Shown in pieces: positions 34,166-44,600 of a stretch of DNA of 64,000 bases (position 1 is the stretch's first letter; each line of letters starts with the position of its first letter). A program made the position numbers and the translations under genes. The stretch is from Streptomyces sp. HmicA12 (GTDB lineage: Bacteria; Actinomycetota; Actinomycetes; Streptomycetales; Streptomycetaceae). The stretch covers positions 248,001 to 312,000 of the forward strand of contig NZ_KB891851.1 in the NCBI RefSeq assembly GCF_000373565.1, given 5' to 3'. The notes under the pieces are model-generated. The model saw nothing but the letters and a program-made list of their open reading frames with translations. It was not told the origin of the DNA and did no database searches.

Positions 34166-37100
34166 ATGCGCCCGATATCGCGTACGGCCCTGGTGGCGGC
34201 GACCGCCGCCGCCCTGGCCGTCACGGTGGCCGTGCCGTCCGGGGCAGTGGAGGGGAGCGCCCCGGACGGCGGCCGTCCACTCGTGGGCAGCGCCGCCGCG
34301 GCCGCGAAGTCCACGACCGCGACGGTGACTCTGGTGACCGGCGACCGCGTCCTGGTCACCACCGGCGCCGACGGCCGGACCACCGCCACGGCCCTGCCCG
34401 CCGAGGACGGCTCCGTGCCGCTGCTGCAGACCCGCCGCACGGGCAAGGACCTGTACGTCTACCCGGACGGCGCCGCGCAGGCGCTCGCCGCGGGCCGCGT
34501 CGACGAGGAACTCTTCAACGTCACCGGCCTGATCCGGCAGGGCTACGACGACGCGCACAGCGCCACCCTGCCGCTCATCGCGACCTACGACTCCTCGGTC
34601 GACGTCGCCCGCGGCGTGCCCGCCACCCCGCGCGGCGCCGAGCGCGGACTCGTCCTCGACCCGGTGGGCGGTGTCGCGCTCAAGGCCGACAAGAAGAAGG
34701 CCGCCGACTTCTGGGCCGACGTCACGAGCCCCCGCTCCCGCGCCGCGGGCGACCTGAAGAAGCTCTGGCTCGACGCCAAGGTGAAGGCGCTGCTCGACCG
34801 GTCGACCAAGCAGGTGCACGCCGACCAGGCGTGGGCCGCCGGCTACGACGGCAAGGGCACCAAGGTCGCCGTCCTCGACACCGGCGTCGACACCGAACAC
34901 CCCGACCTCAAGGGCCGGGTCGCCGAGTCGAAGAACTTCACCGACTCCGCCGACGCCGACGACCACCAGGGCCACGGCACCCACACCACCTCCACCGTCG
35001 GCGGCACCGGCGCCGCGAGCGGCGGAAAGAAGAAGGGCGTGGCGCCCGCCGCGACCCTGCTCAACGGCAAGGTCCTCAACGACAGCGGCTCCGGCGCCAC
35101 TTCGTGGATCATCGCCGGCATGCAGTGGGCCGTCGACGAGGGCGCCGACGTCGTCTCCATGAGCCTCGGCAACCCTTCCGAGCTCGACTGCTCCGACCCG
35201 ATGGCGGAGGCCACCCAGGAACTCGCGCGGTCCGCGAAGGACACGCTCTTCGTGATCGCCGCGGGCAACGCGGGACCCACCCTCAACTCGGTCTCCTCGC
35301 CCGGCTGCGTGCCCGAGGTGCTCACCGTCGGCGCCGTCGACCGCGACGACTCCACCGCGAGCTTCTCCAGCCGCAGCCCGGTCCAGCGCACCCACACCCT
35401 CAAGCCGGAGATCGCCGCCCCCGGCGTCGCCATCTCCGCCGCCGCCGCGGGCGGCCGGGGCGTGTACGCGTACCAGTCCATGAGCGGTACGTCGATGGCG
35501 ACCCCGCACGTCGCGGGCGCCGCCGCCATCGTCAAGGAGCGCCACCCCGACTGGAGCGCCCAGCAGATCAAGCAGGCGCTCGTCTCCTCCGCCGACGCGG
35601 AGATACCCGGCGACGTGCGTGAGACCGGCGGCGGCCGCCTCGACGTGAAGGCCGCCATCGACCAGACGGTCCTCGGCGCCGACGCCGTCCAGGGCGGCAC
35701 CTTCAACTGGCCGCAGGACAAGAGCGACCGCACCACCGTCCAGGTCCCGTACACCAACACCACCGGCAAGCCGGTGAAGCTGAGCCTGTCCGTCGCCCGC
35801 GTCACCGGCAACGACGGCTCCACGGTCCGCTCGAACGTCGCCGGACTCGACGCGCGCACCGTCACCGTGCCCGCGGGCGGCACCGTCCACGTCCCGCTGA
35901 AGCTCGACCCGGCGGCGCACCTCAAGGCCGCCCAGTACGGCGACGTCACCGGCCGCGTCCTGGCCACCGGGCCGGGCGGCGTGCACCTGAGCACCCCGTT
36001 CTCCCTGTACGTGCAGCCCGAGACGGTCACCCTGCGCGTCAAGGTCGTCGACCGGAAGGGCGAACCGGCATCCGGCGCCTCCTCGCTCGACGTCATCGGC
36101 CTGGACGACGCCTCCGGCGAGCGACGCGTCAACGACGGCGCCACCGACCAGACCTACCGACTGCGCCCCGGCGCCTACTTCGTGTCGAGTTTCGTCGCGA
36201 CCCCCGACGCGCAGGGCACGCTCGTCGACTCGGCGACCTTCCTCGGCCGCCCGCAGGTGGACCTCACCAAGGACACCACCGTCGTCCTCGACGCCCGTAA
36301 GGCCCACCGGCTGGACATCAGGACGGACCGGGCGAGCGAGGTGCGCGGCGCCTCGCTCGGCTTCGCCCGCACCTTCGGCACGGACAACTGGGTGCACGCG
36401 GCCACCATCCAGGGCTCGCGCACGGTCGGCGCCTACTACGCCGACGTCCAGGGCCGCGCGAAGAACGGCGCGTTCGAGTTCGACAGCTTCTGGCGCGCCG
36501 CCGCTCCGCAGATCAGCGAGTTCGGTGTGCGCGGCGGCCCGGACCTGCACCCGCTGACCGGTTCCACCAGCTCCGCGAACCTCGACGGCACCGGCAGCTC
36601 CCAGATCGTCTCCGGCGGTGCGGGCACGGCCGACGAACTGGCGGCGGCCAAGGGCAAGCTGGCCCTCGTCAAGCTGCCCGACGGGGGCAGCGCCTCCGCC
36701 GTCGCGCAGGCCGCGGCCAAGGAGGGCGTCAAGGGCGTCGTCCTGTACCGCGGGACCGCGGGTCGCTGGTACCCGGCGGTCGGCTTCACCGGCGCGCCGC
36801 TGCCGATGCTCGCCCTGGAGACGGCCGAGGGCACCGCGCTCGCCGCGCGCGTCGCCTCCGGCGCCACGACGCTGCACTGGAAGGCCACGGCGAACAGCCC
36901 GTACACCTACACGCTGGCCTTCCCCGAGAGCGGCCAGATCCGCGGCGACCGCACCTACCGCGTCGCCGACAAGGACCTCGCCGCGAACACGGCGACGTAC
37001 CGCGCGATGGGCACCGCCACCGACTACATCGACTACCCCTCGGCGACCCGCCCCACCGGCCTGTCCGCCGGATTCGGCGACCTCATGACGATCGCCGCGC

Positions 37101-37918
37101 CGTCCACCCGCACCGAGCTGTACTCCACGGGCGACACCGGCTTCGGGCACGAGGTGTCCAGCTCCTTCCCGTTCGGCGAGTTCATGAGCGACCCCGCGCG
37201 CACGTACGAGAAGGGCGAGCGGCGGACCGAGGAGTGGTACGGCGGCGTGATGGCGCCCACGACCCCGCTGACGGCCACCGGTGAGGAGGCCCTCGCCGCC
37301 GAACGGCAGGGCAACCTGATCGGGGTCGCGCCCGGCTTCTGGGGCGACGGACAGCACCAGGGGTTCCAGGGCTCGTTCGGTGACATCGGCAGCGTGCAGC
37401 TCAAGCGCGACGGCGAGGTGATCGGGGAGAGCGGCTGGCCGTTCGGAGTGTTCGACGTCCCCGCCGACGACTCCGCGTACGAACTCACCCTGGCGACCGC
37501 CAAGATCGGCTCCAAGGTGTGGAGCCGCTCGCCGCAGACCGCCACCACGTGGTCGTTCCGCTCCCACCTCGACGAGGACGTCTACTCGCAGGGCATCCCG
37601 CTGCTCTTCCCGCACCTGACGCTCCCCGAGGACGGCCTCAAGACGCTGGCGGCACGCGACGGCCAGCGGATCGGTGTCTCGGTCACGGGCCACGCGGGTT
37701 ACCGGCCCGGCGACCTGACGAAGGTGTCCCTCTCCTACTCCTACGACGGCGGAGAGACCTGGACCGAGGCGACGACCTCGCGACGGAACGGGAAGTGGAC
37801 GGCGACCGTCGACCACGCAGGCGCCTCCGGCGAGCAGGTCACGGTCAGGGCGCAGCTCACGGACAGCCACGGGAACGCGGTCAGCCAGACCGTGGAACGG
37901 GCCTACGACGTGCGCTAG
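34166..37918 (+). CDS. large secreted S8 family serine peptidase (subtilase)
   Basis: The 1250-residue protein has a Sec signal (about 1-28), a long propeptide, and a subtilisin domain with D238 (AVLDTGVDTEH), H270 (GHGTHT), N368 (AAGNAGP) and S443 (GTSMATPHVAG). About 730 C-terminal residues follow, mainly beta-rich, with a protease-associated-like segment near 800-890 (GVKGVVLYRG). It would degrade proteins outside the cell. ATG 34166 follows GGGGAGA. It is divergent from a probable dedicated regulator and followed by a hairpin. Confidence 0.93.
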   Translation: MRPISRTALVAATAAALAVTVAVPSGAVEGSAPDGGRPLVGSAAAAAKSTTATVTLVTGDRVLVTTGADGRTTATALPAEDGSVPLLQTRRTGKDLYVYPDGAAQALAAGRVDEELFNVTGLIRQGYDDAHSATLPLIATYDSSVDVARGVPATPRGAERGLVLDPVGGVALKADKKKAADFWADVTSPRSRAAGDLKKLWLDAKVKALLDRSTKQVHADQAWAAGYDGKGTKVAVLDTGVDTEHPDLKGRVAESKNFTDSADADDHQGHGTHTTSTVGGTGAASGGKKKGVAPAATLLNGKVLNDSGSGATSWIIAGMQWAVDEGADVVSMSLGNPSELDCSDPMAEATQELARSAKDTLFVIAAGNAGPTLNSVSSPGCVPEVLTVGAVDRDDSTASFSSRSPVQRTHTLKPEIAAPGVAISAAAAGGRGVYAYQSMSGTSMATPHVAGAAAIVKERHPDWSAQQIKQALVSSADAEIPGDVRETGGGRLDVKAAIDQTVLGADAVQGGTFNWPQDKSDRTTVQVPYTNTTGKPVKLSLSVARVTGNDGSTVRSNVAGLDARTVTVPAGGTVHVPLKLDPAAHLKAAQYGDVTGRVLATGPGGVHLSTPFSLYVQPETVTLRVKVVDRKGEPASGASSLDVIGLDDASGERRVNDGATDQTYRLRPGAYFVSSFVATPDAQGTLVDSATFLGRPQVDLTKDTTVVLDARKAHRLDIRTDRASEVRGASLGFARTFGTDNWVHAATIQGSRTVGAYYADVQGRAKNGAFEFDSFWRAAAPQISEFGVRGGPDLHPLTGSTSSANLDGTGSSQIVSGGAGTADELAAAKGKLALVKLPDGGSASAVAQAAAKEGVKGVVLYRGTAGRWYPAVGFTGAPLPMLALETAEGTALAARVASGATTLHWKATANSPYTYTLAFPESGQIRGDRTYRVADKDLAANTATYRAMGTATDYIDYPSATRPTGLSAGFGDLMTIAAPSTRTELYSTGDTGFGHEVSSSFPFGEFMSDPARTYEKGERRTEEWYGGVMAPTTPLTATGEEALAAERQGNLIGVAPGFWGDGQHQGFQGSFGDIGSVQLKRDGEVIGESGWPFGVFDVPADDSAYELTLATAKIGSKVWSRSPQTATTWSFRSHLDEDVYSQGIPLLFPHLTLPEDGLKTLAARDGQRIGVSVTGHAGYRPGDLTKVSLSYSYDGGETWTEATTSRRNGKWTATVDHAGASGEQVTVRAQLTDSHGNAVSQTVERAYDVR

Positions 37919-37948
37919 TTCGCGGGTTCGAACGATCACCTGATCCGG

Positions 37949-37991
37949 TCCGCCGGGTGGCCTTCCCGTGGGGGTGGCGCCGCCCGGCGGA
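37949..37991 (+). terminator. hairpin terminator after the subtilase gene
   Basis: TCCGCCGGGTGGC (37949-37961) pairs with GCCGCCCGGCGGA (37979-37991), 13 bp with one G-U pair and a 17-base loop, 30 bases after the stop and followed by a short T-rich run. Confidence 0.6.
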
Positions 37992-38057
37992 TCTTTCGTG
38001 CCAGGGATTTTCCCGATGCCCCGTTTTCGTACGGCCCGTGCCGTGGACAATAAGGGC

Positions 38058-39779
38058 ATGAGTCAGCAGGGGGACAGGCCCACCGGACGCCGGACCCAGG
38101 AGGACGACTGGTGGGGGCAGTTGTACGAGCACGACGAAGCCGTCGCCGCCGCCGACACCGGAGCGACTCCGGCGCGCGACACCCTGGACGACCGGTTCGC
38201 CTCGGCCGGGGCGGTGGCGACACCACCCGGTGAGCGGGCCACCGATCCGGCGGAGACGGCCGCTCTCACCCCGGACGATCCCGGCCCGGCCTCCGGCGGC
38301 CCACGCGCGGTCGAGGACGACACCGGAGTTCTCCCACCGCTGCGTCCCGGCACGGTCGGACCGCCCAGGGCGGGCGGTCGCGGACCTGCTGGCGCACCGG
38401 ACGGCACCGGCCCTCCGGCGACGCCCGACAGGGCCGAACCCGAGGTCTCCGACGCCGTCGCCTCCGAGCCCACCCGCTGGGAGCCCCTGCCGGGCAGGGA
38501 GATCCCGGCCGCCCCTCCGGCACCCGAAGGGCCCACGGCGGGCCGAGGCTCCGACGACGGCCCGGGCCGGAGTCCCGCGTCCGCCGTGCCCGTCACCGGT
38601 CCACCGGGCCGGAGTCTCGCGTCCGCCGTGCCCGTCACCGGTCCACCCGACCGGAGTCCCGCCCCGGAGCTCCCCACCCGGCCGCCGGCCGACCCGCCCC
38701 CGGCCCCGCCCACCACACCACCCGTCCCGGTGGTCCCGCCCGTCCCGGCCGCTGCGCCCGTTCAGCCGGAGCGGTCGACCGTTCCGTCACCGCAGCCCGC
38801 CGCGCGCACGGTTCCGTACGTGGGCGACGGGCCGCCCACCTACGACGCCGAGCCCACCGCGCTGCCGGCCGCCGACCCCGAGGACCTGGACGACCTCGTG
38901 GCCGACACCGTGCTCGACGGGGCCCGCTACGGCGCCTGCGTGCTGCGGGCGGCCTCCGTGCGCGGCGACTCCGCGCGGTACCGCGGCGAGCCGCGCCGCG
39001 ACAGCCTGCTGACCGCCCGGTTCGGCAGCGGGCCCGGCGCCCTGATCCTCGTCGCCATGGCCACCGGCGCCCGCGCCACCCCGGGCGCGCACCGCGCCGC
39101 GGCCGAGGCGTGCGACTGGATCGGACGGGCCGTCGGCCTCAGCCACGCCCGGCTCGCCGAGGACATCAGGGCGGGACGCCGCGGCGACCTCAAGTCCGGA
39201 CTGCACCGGCTCACCGACCGCAGCCTCGGCAAGCTGCGGGCCGCCGCGGCCGAGCAGGGGCTCGACCCGGAGGAGTACGCCGCGACCCTGCGCTGCCTGC
39301 TCGTCCCGGCCGACCCCGACTGCCGCACCCGCGTCTACTTCGGCGTCGGCGGCGGTGGCCTGTTCCGGCTCAGGGACGGTGCCTGGCAGGACATCGAGCC
39401 GAGCGTCGCCGAGCAGCAGACCGGGGCGCCTGTCGTGGGATACGGGTCCCAGCAGGCCGCCGAGACCCCGGAGGGCGACCGGCTCACCATGGACCTGGGC
39501 ATCACCACACCGCCCAGCCCGTACGAGCCCGCGCCGCAGCAGCCGCCCCGCGACCCGTTCCGGTTCCGGGCCTCGGTCGCCCGCCCGGGGGACACCCTGC
39601 TGCTGTGCACGGCAGGCCTGGCCGAGCCGCTGCGCGGCGAGCCCGACCTCGCCCGGCACCTCGCCGGCCGCTGGGCCGACGCCGAACCGCCGGGCCTCGC
39701 CGCGTTCCTCGCGGACACCCAGGTACGGGTCAAGGGATATGCCGACGACCGCACCGCCGTCGCCGTTTGGGAGGCGTAA
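38058..39779 (+). CDS. PP2C-like phosphatase-domain protein with Pro-rich N-terminus
   Basis: The 573-residue protein has a disordered Pro/Ala/Asp-rich half (about 1-275) and a C-terminal PP2C-like domain (about 285-570): FGSGPGALILVAMATGARA, YFGVGGGGLFRLRDG, PGDTLLLCTAGLAEPL, YADDRTAVAVW. The classic metal-binding DG pair is not clear in the N-terminal motif, so activity is uncertain. No membrane helix is seen. ATG 38058 is seven bases after GACAAT, suggesting a leaderless start. The linker holds a 42-bp tandem repeat. Confidence 0.7.
   Translation: MSQQGDRPTGRRTQEDDWWGQLYEHDEAVAAADTGATPARDTLDDRFASAGAVATPPGERATDPAETAALTPDDPGPASGGPRAVEDDTGVLPPLRPGTVGPPRAGGRGPAGAPDGTGPPATPDRAEPEVSDAVASEPTRWEPLPGREIPAAPPAPEGPTAGRGSDDGPGRSPASAVPVTGPPGRSLASAVPVTGPPDRSPAPELPTRPPADPPPAPPTTPPVPVVPPVPAAAPVQPERSTVPSPQPAARTVPYVGDGPPTYDAEPTALPAADPEDLDDLVADTVLDGARYGACVLRAASVRGDSARYRGEPRRDSLLTARFGSGPGALILVAMATGARATPGAHRAAAEACDWIGRAVGLSHARLAEDIRAGRRGDLKSGLHRLTDRSLGKLRAAAAEQGLDPEEYAATLRCLLVPADPDCRTRVYFGVGGGGLFRLRDGAWQDIEPSVAEQQTGAPVVGYGSQQAAETPEGDRLTMDLGITTPPSPYEPAPQQPPRDPFRFRASVARPGDTLLLCTAGLAEPLRGEPDLARHLAGRWADAEPPGLAAFLADTQVRVKGYADDRTAVAVWEA
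38565..38648 (+). repeat. in-frame 42-bp tandem repeat in the PP2C-like gene
   Basis: Two 42-base units (38565-38606, 38607-38648) encode GRSPASAVPVTGPP and GRSLASAVPVTGPP and are almost identical in DNA; the start of a third (DRSPA) follows. Near-identity at silent sites points to recent duplication by slippage in a disordered linker. Confidence 0.85.
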
Positions 39780-39867
39780 CGGCGCCCCGTGTGAATTCAT
39801 GGAACCCGGAAGCAGTGATCGGCACCGAGACCGAGACCGAAACCGGGTTCCGAAGGGGCACAACGCC

Positions 39868-41613
39868 ATGGCCAAGCAGAACGTCGCCGAGCAGTTCGTC
39901 GACATCCTCGTCCGCGCGGGCGTCCGGCGCATGTACGGAGTCGTCGGCGACAGCCTGAACCCGGTCGTCGACGCCATCCGCCGCAACAGCGCCATCGACT
40001 GGATCCACGTACGGCACGAGGAGACCGCCGCCTTCGCCGCGGGGGCCGAGGCGCAGATCACCGGGAACGTGACCGCCTGCGCCGGATCCTGCGGGCCCGG
40101 CAACCTCCACCTCATCAACGGCCTCTACGACGCCCACCGCTCCATGGCCCCGGTCCTCGCCCTCGCCTCGCACATCCCGTCCAGCGAGATCGGGCTCGGC
40201 TACTTCCAGGAGACCCACCCCGACCGGCTCTTCCAGGAGTGCTCGCACTACAGCGAGATGATCTCCAGCCCGCAGCAGATGCCGCGCGTCCTGCAGACCG
40301 CCATCCAGCACGCCGTCGGCCGCTCCGGCGTCAGCGTCGTCACCCTGCCGGGTGACGTCGCCGACCAGGAAGCGCCGGACAAGAGCCCCGAGACCGCGAT
40401 CGTCACGTCCCGGCCGACCATCCGCCCCGGCGACACGGAGATCGAGAAGCTCGTCGAGCTGATCGACGAGGCCGACAAGGTCACCCTCTTCTGCGGCAGC
40501 GGCACCGCCGGGGCGCACGCCGAGGTCATGGAGTTCGCCGAGAAGATCAAGTCGCCGGTCGGACACGCGCTGCGCGGCAAGGAATGGATCCAGTACGACA
40601 ACCCCTTCGACGTCGGGATGAGCGGGCTGCTCGGCTACGGCGCCGCCTACGAGGCCACCCACGAGTGCGACCTGCTGATCCTGCTCGGCACCGACTTCCC
40701 GTACAACGCCTTCCTGCCGCAGAAGGACGTCAAGATCGTCCAGGTCGACGTCCGGCCCGAGAACCTCGGCCGCCGCTCCAAGCTGGACCTCGCGGTGTGG
40801 GGCGACGTGCGCGAGACGCTGCGCTGTCTCACCCCGCGCGTGAAGCCGAAGTCCAACCGCCGCTTCCTCGACAAGATGCTGAAGAAGCACGCCGACGCGC
40901 TCGAGGGCGTCGTCAAGGCGTACACCCGCAAGGTCGAGAAGCACGTCCCCATCCACCCCGAGTACGTCGCCTCCGTCCTCGACGAACTCGCGGACGAGAA
41001 CGCCGTGTTCACCGTCGACACCGGCATGTGCAACGTCTGGGCCGCGCGCTACATCTCGCCCAACGGCCGCCGCCGCGTCATCGGCTCCTTCTCGCACGGC
41101 TCGATGGCGAACGCGCTGCCCATGGCGATCGGCGCCCAGTTCACCGACCGCGAGCGGCAGGTCATCTCCATGTCGGGCGACGGCGGCTTCTCGATGCTGA
41201 TGGGCGACTTCCTGACGCTCGTGCAGTACGACCTCCCGGTCAAGGTCGTCCTCTTCAACAACTCCTCCCTGGGAATGGTGGAGTTGGAGATGCTGGTCGC
41301 CGGGCTCCCGTCGTACGGGACCACCAACAAGAACCCGGACTTCGCCGCCGTGGCCCGCGCCGCCGGTGCCTACGGCGTCCGCGTCGAGAAGCCCAAGCAG
41401 CTCGCGGGCGCGCTGAAGGACGCCTTCAAGCACAAGGGCCCGGCGCTCGTCGACATCGTCACCGACCCGAACGCGCTGTCCATCCCGCCGAAGATCAGCG
41501 CCGACATGGTGACGGGCTTCGCGCTCTCCGCCTCGAAGATCGTCCTCGACGGTGGCGTGGGGCGGATGGTGCAGATGGCCCGCTCCAACCTGCGCAACAT
41601 GCCGCGGCCCTGA
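39868..41613 (+). CDS. poxB: thiamine-diphosphate-dependent pyruvate dehydrogenase (quinone)/pyruvate oxidase
   Basis: The 581-residue protein has the three ThDP-enzyme domains. E51 (HVRHEETAAFAAGAEAQ) is the ThDP-activating glutamate, and GDGGFSMLMGD through VLFNNSS (about 437-470) is the ThDP/Mg-binding motif. Similarity along its length is to PoxB, which oxidises pyruvate to acetate and CO2 with FAD and passes electrons to menaquinone at the membrane; acetolactate-synthase-like alternatives are less likely. AAGGGG lies ten bases before the ATG. It is monocistronic and followed by a strong hairpin. Confidence 0.88.
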   Translation: MAKQNVAEQFVDILVRAGVRRMYGVVGDSLNPVVDAIRRNSAIDWIHVRHEETAAFAAGAEAQITGNVTACAGSCGPGNLHLINGLYDAHRSMAPVLALASHIPSSEIGLGYFQETHPDRLFQECSHYSEMISSPQQMPRVLQTAIQHAVGRSGVSVVTLPGDVADQEAPDKSPETAIVTSRPTIRPGDTEIEKLVELIDEADKVTLFCGSGTAGAHAEVMEFAEKIKSPVGHALRGKEWIQYDNPFDVGMSGLLGYGAAYEATHECDLLILLGTDFPYNAFLPQKDVKIVQVDVRPENLGRRSKLDLAVWGDVRETLRCLTPRVKPKSNRRFLDKMLKKHADALEGVVKAYTRKVEKHVPIHPEYVASVLDELADENAVFTVDTGMCNVWAARYISPNGRRRVIGSFSHGSMANALPMAIGAQFTDRERQVISMSGDGGFSMLMGDFLTLVQYDLPVKVVLFNNSSLGMVELEMLVAGLPSYGTTNKNPDFAAVARAAGAYGVRVEKPKQLAGALKDAFKHKGPALVDIVTDPNALSIPPKISADMVTGFALSASKIVLDGGVGRMVQMARSNLRNMPRP

Positions 41614-41621
41614 CGTGACGC

Positions 41622-41653
41622 CCGGTGCCCGGCCCGAGCGGGCCGGGCACCGG
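41622..41653. terminator. strong bidirectional terminator between poxB and GH38 genes
   Basis: A perfect 14-bp stem (CCGGTGCCCGGCCC and its complement) with a four-base GAGC loop lies eight bases after the poxB stop and six before the GH38 stop. Confidence 0.8.
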
Positions 41654-41658
41654 CACGC

Positions 41659-44600
41659 TCACGCGGGCCGCAGGCGCAGCGTCAGGATCTGGAAGGGGCG
41701 CAGCTCCAGCGCGAGTCCGGCGTCCGAGGTGTCGGCGGGCCGCAGCGGGCGCTCCAGCAGGTCCGTCTCGTCGGCCCCGGCCACCGGGAACCCGGTCGTG
41801 AGCGTCGCGCTCGCGCGTCCGCCCCGCGACTCGTAGAGCCGGACCACGACATCGCCGCTGCGGTCCTCGGCGAGCTTCACCGACTCCACCGTCACCGCCG
41901 GGTCGTCGACCGCGACCAGGGGCGTGAGCGCAGGCGCCTCGGCGATCCGCAGCGGCAGGTTCAGCGCGAGCCCCTCCGCCAACGCGTCGCCCGTCGTCGC
42001 CCCCGGACGCAGCGCGTACGTGAAGCGGTGCGTGCCCAGATCGGTCTCCGGGTCGGGGGAGTGCGGGGCCCGCAGCAGCGTCAACCGGACCGTGGTGCCG
42101 AGGACCTGGTCGTGCTGCGCGCGGGTCACGTCATGGCCGTACGTCGAGTCGTTGAGCAGCGCGACGCCGTACGCCTCCTCCGCCACGCGCAGCCAGCGGT
42201 GCGCGCAGATCTCGTAACGGGCCGCGTCCCAGCCGGTGTTGGCGTGCGTCGGCCGGTGCACGTGCCCGAACTGGATCTCGGACGTGGACCGTTCGGCGTG
42301 CACGTCCAGCGGGAACGCCGCCTTCAGCACCTTCTCCGACTCCTGCCAGTCGATGTCCGTGACGACGTCGAGGCGCCGGCTGCCCGCCGCGAGCCGGTAC
42401 TCCTGGGTGACCCGGGACTTCCCGAAGGAGCGGACGACCCTGACCGAGACCCGCAGCGGCCCCTCCTCGACCAGCTCCACCGACTCCGCCTCGGTGAGAT
42501 CGGTGCGGCTGTGCCGGTAGTGGGCGTCCAGGTCCCAGGCGTCGTACCGGGTGGGGTGATCGGGGTGCAGCTGGAGCAGGTTCCCGCGCGTGCCGGGGGC
42601 GAGCACCTCGCGGCCGCCGTGCGCCAGGTCCCGAACGGAGGCGAGCAGCCCGTCGGCGTCGATCGACACCGTCAGATGCTCGTTGGCGAGCACGATCTTC
42701 TCGTCGGCCTCCCGGGTCGCCGCCGCGTGCGCGCCGGGACCACGGGTGTGCGCGGCGGCCTCGGGCAGCGACCTGGCGCCCAGGCCGTCGACGTTCACAT
42801 GCACCAACTGCCCTTCGTGCGCCACGACTTCACTGCGCGGATAGGGGGAGGCGTTGAGCGCCGAGGGCTCCCCGCCGCCGAGCCTGCGCACGGCGTCGAC
42901 GGTCAGCTCGTCGAGCTCCGTGAGGACGCGGGCGTAGGTCTCCCGGGCCTCCCGGTGGACCCAGGCGATCGACGAACCGGGCAGGATGTCGTGGAACTGG
43001 TGCAGCAGCACCGTCTTCCAGATCCGGTCGAGGTCGTCGTAGGGATACGCGTACGAAGGATCCCGCAGCGCGGCCGCCGTGCACCACAACTCGGCCTCCC
43101 GCAGGGCGTGTTCACTGCGTCGGTTGCCCTGCTTCGTCTTCGCCTGCGTGGTGTACGTGGCCCGGTGCATCTCCAGGTACAGCTCGCCGGACCAGACCGG
43201 CGCCCGCTCCCCGTACTCCTCGTACGCTGCCTCGAAGAACGCCGACGGCTTCTCGATCTCCACCGTCGGTGAGCCTTCGAGGGAGCGCAGCCGGCGCGCC
43301 TTCTCCAGCATCTCGCGCGTCGGACCGCCCCCGCCGTCGCCCCAGCCGAACGGGACGAGGGAGCGGGACGCGCCGCCCTTCTCCGCGAAGTTCCGCTCCG
43401 CGTGGGCCAGTTCACGGGCGTGGAACTGCGCGTTGTACGTGTCCACCGGCGGGAAGTGCGTGAACACGCGGGTGCCGTCGATGCCCTCCCACCAGAAGGT
43501 GTGGTGCGGCATCTTGTTCGTCTGGTTCCAGCTCAGCTTCTGCGTCAGGAACCACTTCGCGCCCGCCAGCTTCGCCAGCTGCGGGAAGGCGGCCGTGTAC
43601 CCGAAGGAGTCCGGCAGCCAGACCTCCTCCGTGTCCACGCCCAGCTCGTCACGGAAGAACCGCTTGCCGTGCACCAGCTGCCGGGCCAGCGCCTCGCCGC
43701 CCGGCATGTTCGCGTCCGACTCCACCCACATCGAGCCCACCGGGGCCCAGTTGCCGTCCGCCACCGCCTTCTTGATGCGCTCCCAGATGTGCGGCTGGTG
43801 CTCCTTCACCCACGCGTACTGCTGCGCCTGCGAGCACGCGAAGACCAGCTCGGGGTAGTCGCGGGCGAGCGCCGTGACGTTCGCGAACGTCCGTGACGCC
43901 TTGCGGACCGTCTCGCGAAGCGGCCACAGCCACGCCGAGTCGATGTGCGCGTGCCCGGCCGCCGACACGCGGTGCGCGCTGGCGTGCGCGGGGCGGGCCA
44001 GCACCTCGGCGAGCTCGGCACGGGCGGCGGCCGCCGTGCCGGACACGTCGTGCAGATCGAGGGTGTCCAGCATCCGCTCCAGGGCGCGCAGCACGTCATG
44101 GCGCCTGCCCCGGTCCGCGTCCAGCTCGTGCATCAGCTCGGACAGCACTTCGACATCGAGCACAAGATGCCAGACGGCCTCGTCCAGTACGGTCAAGTCG
44201 GCAGCGCGGAATCGGTAGATGGGGCGATTCCCCGCAGTCAGTACGTCACCGAGGAGCGTGGGTTCGAAGTCCCGGAGGACCGTCGGATTGGCTGCCGCCT
44301 CCAGCAGCAGATGCACCGGTTCGCCCCCGACCGCGTGTCGCGCCACCGTGAGGTGCCGGTTGCGTGGATGGATCCCCTTCAGCGGCACACCCGTGGCGTC
44401 GTAGAGCATCCCCTCGGCCTGGAAGCCGGGGCCCTGCCCGCTGAACCCGGGATCGACGACGACCTCGACATGGTGCCCGGCCCACTCCTCGGGAACCCGC
44501 CCCTCCAACCGGAACCAACTGGTCGACCAGGGTTTTCCCCAGACGGTGCCGGGCTCGAACGGCTCGTAGCTTCCCTCCAGGGCCTCGGCGACGGGCACGG

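Noticed and set aside
34007..38059. 1350-codon open frame antisense to the subtilase gene
   Set aside because: Codon use is the mirror of the true gene and the sense frame has catalytic triad, signal and ribosome site. Such shadow frames are expected in high-GC DNA.
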